From Stenopsyche tienmushanensis (taxonomy: Eukaryota > Arthropoda > Insecta > Trichoptera > Stenopsychidae), in NCBI GenBank assembly GCA_008973525.1, contig WACJ01000323.1, positions 1-64,000 of the forward strand: a stretch of 64,000 nt of DNA, given 5' to 3'. Numbering within the stretch: the stretch's first letter is position 1; each line of letters begins with the position of its first letter. Below, in pieces: positions 41,101-53,100 of the stretch. Position numbers and translations under genes: made by a program. The notes under the pieces are model-generated. The model did no database searches. It was not told where the DNA came from and saw only the letters and a list, made by a program, of their open reading frames with translations.

Positions 41101-44100
41101 TTATTTGAATATTGATACTTCCTAAAAATCTTATAAATTTGCCAATAGTTGCGCCAACTATATATATCATCCTACGAACTTATTGAGTGATGAGAGCTTA
41201 CTCTATTAATATAAGATTTCAACAACCCTAATATATCTTCTTTAAATGGTGCTAATTTTTTTCTCAAACTTTTTATTTGTTTATATAAAGATATTTCATA
41301 TGATGGTTCATATTTAAAATGTGATTAAATTAATTTAATTGGAATTTTAAATAGAAAACGATCAATGAGTAAATTTATGATTATTTTCGAAATCAGTTCG
41401 ATTCAATGTTTCTTGCTAATCATTTAATTATAGATGTTCAACTTTATTGATCATCTCAGTATGTATTTATTCAAGATCGAGATGATCGATCGGAAATATC
41501 GATATGTTCATGATTGTTGATTCTAAATCTGGACTTAAACCCAAACCAATTTAATTAATAATCCAGGAACTTAATAATGAAAGACATTTACAAAAACATG
41601 AAAATTCAATAGCAGCGTCGTCACGAGGAAAAATCGCAATTTTCATTCGTATTAATTATTATACTTTATTCGCATATTCATCAGGGTCATCGTTGATCGG
41701 TCGCAGTTCTTTGCAATAAGTACTTTTTCTTTTATTTGTCGACGAAGGTCATCGTCGTTTTCACATTTGATGCGAAGATCAACAGAAGCTAAATTAAGGA
41801 CACTAACAGAATACATAAACAGTTGATGAAAATGCCATGCAACATCACAAAAGTGGCTCAAACACCAAATATTATGCTCCATCATCCTTTTCAAGTTTTT
41901 CTTCGTCTGCGAAAAAAATCTGCATTGAAAAACGCCTTGATAATATCAATCGACTCATTTAAAACCATTGGCAATTCATTGTCTAGAGGAAGAACGGTAC
42001 TAAATGCTAATTTTTTTAATGACAGTGCATTATTTAACATCTAATATAACGAAAGTACCATGAACTTTTGCTAAATTGATCCTCTTTATTGGCTGTTTTG
42101 TATGCAATTAACGCTCATTTACATAATTTCAATTTTTCAATTTGTAATACTAGCAGACGTATGCTCTAACATATATTAATACAACAGAGAGATAATCAAT
42201 GAAAGCTTTTATTAATGTATTCATTCTGTTTTTCTTATGAATTTACTTGTAGCTTAGGAATGTTTTTCAGGATCTCTGCGGATATATTATCAGGTCCTGG
42301 AGCTTTATTATTTGTAAGCTTCTTAATGGCTCTTAGTGTTCCCTCGTTCATGATGTTGAGTTCCTTTGTGTGTGGCAGTTGTAATATTGGTAAATTCTCT
42401 ATGGATTGTGATCGATTCTTGTATAGGTTTTCACAGTAAGACTTTCATCTCCTTGAGGCACCTTCGCGTTCGTTTATCCGTGAACTGTCTTTGTTCTTAA
42501 TCGCCCAATTTTTGGCTTTTTTTTTACATATAAAGGACAAAATTAAGGCAAACTTTACAGCATTATCTTTTCGGATGTTATCTTCATCATTAATTCATCC
42601 CACATGAGTCTCCATCCCTCTCGATCTTCCGCTTTCCGCATCCAGCTTCTTTCTGCTATTCTTTTGATGTCATCAGTCCATCTTACAGGGGATCGATCGA
42701 CACTCCGTTTTCCTGCTCCTGGTCACCATCCCAACACCTTTCTTCCCCATCGTTCGTTGTCTCTTCAGGCAGATGTGTGTCCCTGTCCATTGCTATCTTA
42801 AGTATGCCAATTCTTTCAGTAGCTTCCACTTACTAGATATCCTCGTTTCTAGATTTTATCTTTTAAAGATACTCCGAGCATACATCTTTCTATGACACGT
42901 TGGGTGACCTATATTTTGTGTGAAATACCTGCTGTTAAATTCCACATCTTTGCGCCGTAAGTTAACACAGGGAGGATGCATTGGTTATATTTTTTATAGA
43001 TTTATCACTACGGAATTTTTACTTTAAAAATGCACTCAAGTTTTTCAAATGCTATTCATCCTAGTTGTATACGTTTGTCAGGTTTCTTTGGAGAAGTTTT
43101 GGTGTCCTAGTTGTATTATTTGTCCCAGGTACGTGCATTTACAACCTTAATTTGCGTTCCCCCAATGGATATAGATATCATCCCACGGGTCAGAAAATTG
43201 TAACTATTTATCATGGCTTTGGTTTATCCATGTTCATTTTCAGACCAATTTTGCTTGATGCTTCATTTAGGTCATAGATTTTCAACCGAATTGAATCGAA
43301 ATTTACATCTACACTTTGAATTACATTCATCTGAGATTAACAAGTCTTCTTACAAAATTTTTCAGCCTCCATAGAGCGTATATTGAGCATTAATTGCTTC
43401 ATAAACATTAAGAATGAAAACTTTGCACCCCATATTTTTAAATAGAAATAAATTATGCTTCACAGTGCTTAAGAAATTGTAAGTTTTTCTATAGACAAAA
43501 TTTATGATGAACGATTTTTATTGATGAAGTACTTGCATGATTAATGGAAAAATGCGTGCAAAATTCATCGAATCAATTAATATTCGTCATAAAACGGTGA
43601 TTAATTCAAATGCTTAAGTTCATTGCTAAACAGAGTAATCGTTAGAGAAGCTCAATGTCACTATCGACGTTCCACATATCAATATATATGGAAAAATAAT
43701 TCTTTGAAATATGTCATATTTTTTTTAGATGCTTACCAAATCAATATCGACGATCGATGTAAAATCGCTTCTTAATTAACCATAATCTGCGGTTTTTGAG
43801 TCATGTTACTGAACGATCATGCAGGATCTTGTCTCATACATTTGCTTTGATCAAATATATCTCATATGTAATATTTCTTAAGTAAACAGATCCTAGCGTA
43901 ATTGGGAAAACCCGTAATTAATACATCTGCTTAATTTTATACCAAGAAAAGATCTTGTTACACATAATAAAATTTTCCATTTGTATAACATAATACATGG
44001 CGTTAAAGTATAGGATGTCAACAATTATCCCAGGCAATTAATACGTATAATTGAAAACGGTGCTAAACAGAAACAGTTGAATTCAATTCATCGTGGTGCA

Positions 44101-47100
44101 AAAGCATTAGATCCTGTTGCCGATTTCTATACAATGCCGCCGAAGAATGTATTGATGTGAGATGTTTGCTTAAGAAATTTGCGAATCTCGATGAACCATA
44201 AAATGCAGTCTCCGACGCCTGCCGACATCAAAGAGATATCAAACAGTCATCGCATCTGTAAACATTGCTTCGTTTGTGTGGTGTTAACATCCAAAAGTTG
44301 TTTCAAGGTGCGAATATATTCAATGTCATTCGCTAAAAATGGAAAACATGCCAATGTCAATGGATCTCTAATATGTTCATCGTTTATCAGCCGATTCTGA
44401 AATTGAAATTTCGCCGCTCGCCTCATCTACATAGTGATGAAACCGCATACATTTTCCATAATAATTATAGAGATTCTCGGACAAGGCGGGTATTCTAATT
44501 TTTTGGCCATATTCTTCATGTCAAAGGATCTTAATCATAGTAGAATATATTTCGCGTTTATGCAATTCTTATCGACCAAATAGTGCCTTTGAATTGGATT
44601 TCGAATCGATTTTAGCCATTTGTTCAGTCCACTTTATTGGAGATCTTCATTTCGTATTTGCATATTTTAAATGATCAAGTTTTGGCATAGTGGTTTACTT
44701 TCTGGACTCTTTTATAAAAAAACGGGTCCAAATTTAAACTGCTGATTTTTTACCATAGCAATACATTTAGGATATTGGATTGTGAGCTGAGAAAATAAAA
44801 CTTCTTTAAATATTGAATGCGGCAGAGAAACTTCCTTATTTAAAATACGCGCATTTAAACCATAGTCATTTTGAAAAGAGTACAATAGCACTTATTCAAA
44901 AGAACAAAATCTAAAGTTTTTATCACATATAGATTTAATAATGATTATGTAATGAATTATCTTAAAATGTTTATCTGTAACACGGAAAAAATATTTAAAC
45001 TTATATCTCCAATTGTTTGTATTATTCATTTTTAAAACAAGGTAGTTTCATGTCGCACCCTAAATATTCCAATAAGATCGAAAGCTAAAATAAGATTCGA
45101 TTACTATCATCCTATAAATTCTATCCTTTGAAATAAATAAAAACGATTAATACGTAAATCATTGTAGTTTGTAAATTAAAATTTTATTCTTCGTTTATAT
45201 GAATTTCTAATGAAGTAGCTAACAATCAGTTTTTAATATCCAACAGTAAACATCAAACATCTATCTTGCATTGTATCCATGTTTTTATGAAGCCTTTTAT
45301 CACGTTTATTGCTATAATCCCAGAGATTATAAATCTGTTTTAATGACTGTACAGAAATATACTTTACGTTCATGCCAATAACCAAAACTTTAAAGCTCAT
45401 TAGCATTTTCTATACAGTTTGTGCTTGATTTTTTGCTGCATAATTACCCAACAAGTTTGCAATAACTGATGCAAAATTGCATTGGTTGACTTCAGACATT
45501 ATGTGTTCAGGAATTGATTCGCCAAATTCTAGTTATATTTTAATATATGGGAGGATTTATTGATAATTTTAGTTTTTTATGCGATACGTCTTATTTTTCT
45601 AACAATTATGATCTTCTGATAGAATCGCCTATCAAATATCACCCAAATCAAATCCAGACAGATCATCATCTAACATCACAAATAAGAACATCATCTTTGG
45701 TAAATTGTAGTAAAAATCATATGTTTTTAATGTGTTTCAAATAAAAATATCAATCGTAATGGTTGATGTCAATTTCTTCGATTATTTTTATTATGCATAT
45801 TAAACTTATCATAAATATTTTTTTGCCAATTGGATGCACATATTAATTAAGAAGAATTATAACAGGGTCTTCTAATTTTCCTCCATTACTTTTATGAATT
45901 ATAAAATTTAATACATGTCCATGTAATATGAAATTGTTTACAAAATATATTAAATGATCGTTTAACATCGATAATAAATGGATAAACGATCAAGTTTATA
46001 TTCAGAATCAGAGAATTCTCGATTTTGCATATCTCTCGAGAATAAACAATATTCAGGATACTAAAGAAATTGGTTTATCCAAAATTATTCCATTTTAGCA
46101 TCTTGAATATAATTTTCCTATATTAATATTAATCTTACATCCATATAAATTTATAACAATAAGAAAAAATGGCAATAGCTATCAGTTATTCAGCTAAAAT
46201 ATTTTTAATAAAAACATCTTTGATTTGATGAACAACAATTTTATGGAGATAAATATTATTTACTAACATTGCCCTGAAAAACACCTAATGTTTCCTGTGT
46301 TTTTTTTATTTACTTTATTGCAAAATTATTTATACCATTTACATAATGTTATTCAAAGGTTAAGTATTGAATTTGAAATTGATGCTAAAAAATCAAACTT
46401 AATCGAACAATATTAATACTATTTATATAATTTTTTTTAATGAAAACTTATTTTTTCTTTTCAGGAAGGCTATATGTTATTATGCTTGGAATTGTCGCTT
46501 TGGCATTAGGAATTTTTATGAGCGCTGTCCCTTGGGTTGATTTTATAATTTTAAAAGTGAGTTTTTTTTAAATTTTTATTTATATTATTTTATAAGTTTG
46601 TATCATTTGTATGTTCTATTATTTAAAAAAATATTTATTTTAGCATTGGTTGACAAAATGTTATAATTATGGCAAATTTTATAATTTATTTCATTGAAAT
46701 TTATGAACATTTATATCGATTTTCGGTTCAGTTCCAGGGGATTTATTTTTAATTTTATATTTTTTTATTATTTATATTAAAAACATTTTATTCCTTCATT
46801 GCGGATATTAATAACAAGTTTTTAAGTCTGCAAAATTGTACATATTGGTCTTAAATTAAAATCTACAAAGCTGCATTTTTATATACAAATAGTTTACGCT
46901 AATTAATATTAAATAAACATATTTTTTTTCGATACAAGATGGATAGAACTTCAATAGACGTGGCTAGAATAATTACATAAATAATGTGATTACCTCTCGT
47001 ACTATGAGCTAATATATAAAAATCAAAATACAAGGATTTATTGTGATTAATCTTATAAGAAAATTTCATTTTATGAACAATATATGATTGGGTAAATTTT

Positions 47101-50100
47101 CAATTAACTCCGTGACATCAAAATAACCATCATGCAATATTATTTCAAAATCCTATCTGATTTTTTCAGACGTTGATCTAAGAAACTAAGAAATTGCTAG
47201 AAGGATTGATCATAAAAACTTGCATATTTTTTTCCTCATTACGACCTTAAAAAATACAATTGCCATGCAATCTTATAATATGATTTGCTGAAATCGCTTA
47301 AACATTAAAATATATTATCATCAATATCCAGATTTGAGCTAAAATATAGCAAAATTAATCATATGTATGTGAATGCAATCATAATTGTAATAGCCATCAT
47401 AATAATAGTCCACATAAATGTAAAGCACGTCATAAAATCTATTCACAATGCATTTATCAACAAGTTTTCTATGAAGAAACATTGTTTATATACTCGATAG
47501 TCATTTGCATGTATAAATACTTGTCAATTGAATGAAATGAATTGAGTCATAAAGCATTGGAATGAAATACAAGATGGGTTGCGATTGACCCCGCGCGTTC
47601 ATGTCTTTTAATAAGCCATCTGCGATTCTTAAAAATTAGGAATACGCCACAAAAAGCTGGTTTTTTTTAAGCAGAGTGTCATTATTTTGCAACGAAATTT
47701 TATGTAATACTCAAGTGTATGTATGTCATTTGCAAAATGACATAAAATGCTCTTGTGTCTTCGTTCGCATTCACAAAAATCGCTATTTGCCTCGATCTTA
47801 AAAATATCGATATGCAATCGACGGATGTGAACTTTGACGCAAGAACAAAAATCTTAGTGGATTTTAGCATATTTTTTGGCAGTTTAAATGATGCTAATAA
47901 AGCTGGAAGATACTTAATAACGAATTAGCCCAATCGCTCTTATAAATTGTACATTTTACTCACTAATATGTAACTTTGATCACAAGGATTTATTTGCAAT
48001 GTTATATAAATTAAGTAGTGTTTTTATTCCCCATACAGAATCTAAGGCTGTCAAACAACTCTTTAACGTTTCAATTTTGGCAAAAACCGGCAATCGTCCG
48101 ATTAACCAAAGTCTACATCTTCAACGTGACCAACCCCGAAGAGTTCCTAGAGAATGGAGATAAGCCAAAATTACAGGAAGTCGGTCCTTTTGTCTACAGG
48201 TCAGTACATTTTCTTTTCAACATCTAAGCCGTCATCAACGTCTACTCAATGTGGACCCATAAAAAGTACGATTGCTCGAGTGTAAAGAGAAAAAAATGAA
48301 TCATTTCGCATTCATACAGGCTAATGATCGATTTATTTTTTTATTCACTATCGACAGCATAAAGGATTCTTAAAGTGAAAGTTGAACTGAATGTTTCTTG
48401 TCGAAGGATTGCGCATTACCAGAACGGGAGTTCATTCAATAGCGATAAATATTTGGCAATCCATTTAATAGTTTAATTATTGGAGTGCAAAGATCTTTCA
48501 AAAGTAGAACACATATTCACAACAACAAAAAAAACCCTATCGCTTTAAAATATGTTTTATGGCATCCCATGATAATCTAGAACGATCCAGACTTTATGCA
48601 GTCGCTCTAATGCATTTAAATGGAATTCGATCTTGAATAAATCATAGATCTAGCGCACACAAACATGTGCTTTTATTTTGAAGCGACGACAGATCATAAC
48701 GATTATCTTTATATTCTTTCACCGGTAATTGTATATAATCGCTCTTCATAATCAGCATTTGAGATTCAAATGGCGCCGATTTCGACGAATCTAGTTTAAT
48801 ATCCTAGTTCTAGACATTTAGCTAATCGTTCACAATGATAGTAATAGCCTGTGATGCAGTTGGCCTCTGCCTCTGGCCTAATGCAGGTCAAGTTTGCAGA
48901 TTTTCCATTGCGTGCTGTCTCAGTCAGTTTTGTGTCAGGCTGTTAAATATGCATTATTGCATATCATCCTGGTAAACCTTGGTCCTGAGATTTAGTTTGA
49001 TTGTCGCATTAAATCACGAAAGGGCTCGTCATGCGAGACATTTGAATTGTCGTTAAATTATCATATGATGTGATCATATTGCACTATTCGACTTCAATTT
49101 TCTTCAACCAGATCTTTCAGATTAATAATATGTTACAAGACTATTTCCTTAACATATATAGATATTTTCTATTCATTTTATCTATCTGAAGGAAGAAAGT
49201 CTCTTTAATATGTTATTATGATTTTTATTTTATTATTGAATGAGTTATACTTCCCTAATATCGATATTAAACCTCAATTAACACATTAAATACCATTAAG
49301 AATCAAATAGTTAGGACTAAAACTTATGTTTTATAAAATATCATAAATCTTTAACAATCCAACGTATTAAAGTCAAATTTGTAATATAGTTTTCTGCAGT
49401 TTTTGTGTCATAAAAACTTTATTGAATTCATTTTTAATAACAAATTTTACATTTACAACAGCAAACTCACTCATATTATATGATTCGAAACCCTAATTAC
49501 AAATTACCCCACATTTTTGCTCATTTATTTAAAAATTCTACGAATAAAATCTTAAACATTGCTAACATTTAAAATATTATTTATAAATCCTTATAAATCC
49601 CGCAAAATAGCCCTAATTTAAGGGTTGGGAAGAGTGTGTGATTTACAAAAAGTCGATGTATTCATTCGCTCTTCAAGCGATAGTTCATGATATTCATCAA
49701 TTTAAAAGTCTTTCCTATACTCAATTAACACATTCCTGTCTGGTTGCGCATAGTTTGACGCAGCTGAAAATTTGTAAACAAATTTAAATATCAGAAAAAA
49801 TGTTCTAACTTTTTAATTAATAGGTAGTTTCTAGAAAAAAAAATGAGAACATGTTAAGAACATCTCATTGAAAAGAAATATGTTATAATTTATAGAATAT
49901 AACGATTAAATTAACCCTTTGCGGTCCCTAAATGTTTTAGAAAATTTTAATATAAAACGGTTTTTTTTTCAATGTTTTAGGTTATTATTTGATAAAACGC
50001 TATTATTTTTTTACCAAAGTTGTATATTTTACTAATAATACAGAGGCATCATATTTTATAGTTTATAATTAGATAATGTATGATATCTCTCAAAACATTG

Positions 50101-53100
50101 GCCTAAATGGAGATCAGGTTTTTTTTAAATTTTATTTTGTATATTTGTTAGTTTCGGACAAAAATATTATGAATATTATATGATTACGTAAAAATATCGT
50201 AAGTATGGTCGGAGATGTTCCTTCCCAAATACTGTCCTAAACACGATACGCAAAATAAAATCACATCATTTTAAATCTGAGTGGGGAAAAAATGTAGAAA
50301 CAAAATGTCGAGTCAGACTCGACATAGGACCGCAAAGAGTTAATGTCTTTAAGTAGTGTATAATGATAAACAAATTGGCGTTTATCAGACTGAAAATATT
50401 ATTGAAGTATTTATGAAGCACTTATATCTAGGACATTTATGACATTTATGTATATATTAAAATTAATTTATTAGATCTGACATAAAAAATTGAAGCTCAA
50501 ACTGAAACTGGCTCAAATGATCGCGTGGACTATCTGTTGCCAGAAATCCCACTTTTTTAAAAAGCTAATAAATCACATGGCTGAAGATGCACAAGTGCGT
50601 CTCCCGCGTTTATCGACAGTATCTGAAAGGCGCACATGTGCGTAACCCGACGGGAATGTGTTAATATATACGATGTTTCCTCTGATGATATTTCCCATTA
50701 AAAAAAGTAACAAAGCAATTATCATAATCACATTAAATTCAGGGGTGGGGAACTATTTAATATTGCTATTGATAAACATGTAATCGAGCATAATTCAACC
50801 CGGAAAAAATACAACTAATTGGCAAAATTGCTGTGCGATTATAACTCAGTGCAAAACTATTATTTCTGAATTTATTAAATTGAAAAAAAGGCGAATAATA
50901 ATGATGACTTCGATTGCGGACGTTCAGTGTCAACAAAGATGACCCCATTATATTATTTAGAGTAAACAATGATCTAAAATCGCCAAACTGGTTTCTTAGC
51001 ATTCAAGCCAGTCAGCCTTCATCTATTATCCAAGATCGTCACATTTTACATAATCTCATCACATCTCTGGTGACCTGCGATCCTTTTCTTCGTCTCTATT
51101 AATATAAACCACCACTCGACGTTGATAGTTGTTTTTGAAACAGCCTTAACCCGATAAGAGAACTTAAAGCACTTCTGTATGCAAGACAAAGATGCAAACT
51201 CTCGATGATTTATATTGTGCGCATAAATAGCATTATCGTGGATATTAAATCATCGTGTTATTGTGTGGATCTCGAATCTGATGAATCAAAAAACGGATAA
51301 ACAGTAATGTGTTGGAACTGCGATCGTACGTATTGATGCAACGCTAAGCGTCACGAGTAGAATTTTCTTATGATTGCTAATGAATGTTTATTTTTTTGCA
51401 GGGAGGATATGGAAAAAGTGAATATAAAATTCCACGACAACGACACGGTGTCGTTTCAGCACAAGAAAATATTGAAATTCATACCTGAAATGTCCGTGAA
51501 CAAATTTCAGAAGCTCGTCGTGCCAAATATACCCTTATTGGTGAGTACAAGACGGCGGTTTCCAAGACTGCAAAATTTTCCTCGTTTTTTTTGCAACTGT
51601 GGAAATTTCACGGTCGAAGATCGTCAATCCAAAGATCGCTCGAATAGAATAAATATTAGCAAATTTACTCAGACATTATGGACATCAATGGCGAAAAAAT
51701 CTCGAAAATTCAATGACTAATCGTCTTTTCAAATGGCAAATAAGCAAATTGTTCTTCGTTATGAACGAGACATCACTGTCGTAAAACGAAGTCTCGAGCC
51801 TTGAAGGCATTGTTAACGTAATGAATGATATGAATCCTTTTTTTCCGCGAAATCCATCACCGCAAGGTAAAATTTAATATCAACGATCGACAGTCATTTA
51901 TATATTGAATACGGTAGTCGACTGAATAAAATGATTTTTTTATGCCTTAAAGACCGTAAAGTAAGCAGAATAACGTAATATTCCATCCGCCTGTTATCCA
52001 TTATGTTAAAAAGTCATTTTTTCCATAAATATATGGACCATAAAGTGTTAGAACTCGAAAGATCAAATGTTAATAGCCAAATAAAATATGATTATATTCC
52101 TTCGACTGACTCAACTTCAAATATTTTAAATGAACTCACAACAAGAACAAAATGTTTGTGTATCGTTGCCCAAATAAAAGATGTGGCTGTGTATTGTGTA
52201 ATATATAATAAAATAGGATTGTCGCATAACAGTAGTGGCGGCGCGGCGCATGCGCGTAGCGTCTCTATGATGTATGCGACGGACGGATTTTAAAAAAATG
52301 ATAATTTACTTAAAATATACATTTAAAATACTTCAAAACTAGACGTGGAATATGCGTCTTCTTACGATTCAAATAACGTTTATATACACGTCTGTTTTTA
52401 AGCGATAGATACGTTCCACGGGGAGTCGCATATAAAAAATCCGCATAAAAAAAACTGAACTACGTAGAAAACTTAAGGATAGGTTCCGTTGTTTTTTTAA
52501 AACCCGCATAACTTCAAATCAATGTGATGAAATGTACCAAAAATCGCATTAAAAAAATGCAAAGATTAACCAATATTTTTGTATGCAGTTCGTAATATGG
52601 AGACATGGAATTCTTAAGCTCGCACTGGAATTTGAAAGCTCGTTCAAAATTTGAGTCATGTACAATAAATAGATTGACTAGTTTCTCGAGTATTTTTTAT
52701 TTTAAGCGGGACAGGAATTTCTTCCACTTTAATATCGTTCTCTGTTTCTTTGCTGGCATTTAACATCAAACAAATAACATCATTCAAAGGAGTATTCTCA
52801 AGCAACTCATCGACATCATTTTGAGAAAAAGTATGATTTCAGCTGACAATGTCGAAGTTTTTATTATTTTGCCATCTGTAACACATTCGTACTAAACTTT
52901 TTTCCAGCGAGAATTTAAATCGTGTGGAGTAATCTGAGATACTGCACTTAAAACATTATTTAAACAGTCCAAAATTAAAAACTTTATCCAAACTTCAGGG
53001 ACAGTTAATGACTCATTATCTGGTTTCTTAGTATAATACTTTTTAAAAGTGGAAGTGATGTCCTTATCTAGTGGCTGAATTAAACATGTCGTGTTGGATG

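Larger units (their letters stand above)
23249..46464 (+). other. Intron 1 of the receptor gene, 23.2 kb
   Basis: Donor AAAG|GTAAGA at 23249 and acceptor TTTTCAG ending at 46464 flank it, and joining the exons keeps the frame (phase 1). It holds no convincing exon of another gene. Its content is transposon relics listed separately: a hAT relic at 27.2-27.9 kb, repeats at 28.2-28.6 kb, a tRNA-like SINE head at 32.6 kb, mariner relics at 33.2, 39.0 and 40.9 kb, reverse transcriptase pieces at 34.1 and 42.2-43.3 kb, a Tigger MITE at 39.5 kb and small MITEs at 25.2, 37.3 and 44.8 kb. The stretches 29.5-31.5 kb, 35.1-37.2 kb and 45.1-46.4 kb are plain AT-rich sequence in which I see nothing. Confidence 0.85.

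Noticed and set aside
41652..42044. Overlapping opposite open frames at 41.7-42.0 kb considered as a receptor-like exon
   Set aside because: No conserved residues or splice context; both frames are short and mutually overlapping.
51370..51720. 116-codon open frame read as a single gene
   Set aside because: Only 51402-51540 is conserved, as exon 4 of the receptor; the rest is intron read-through.
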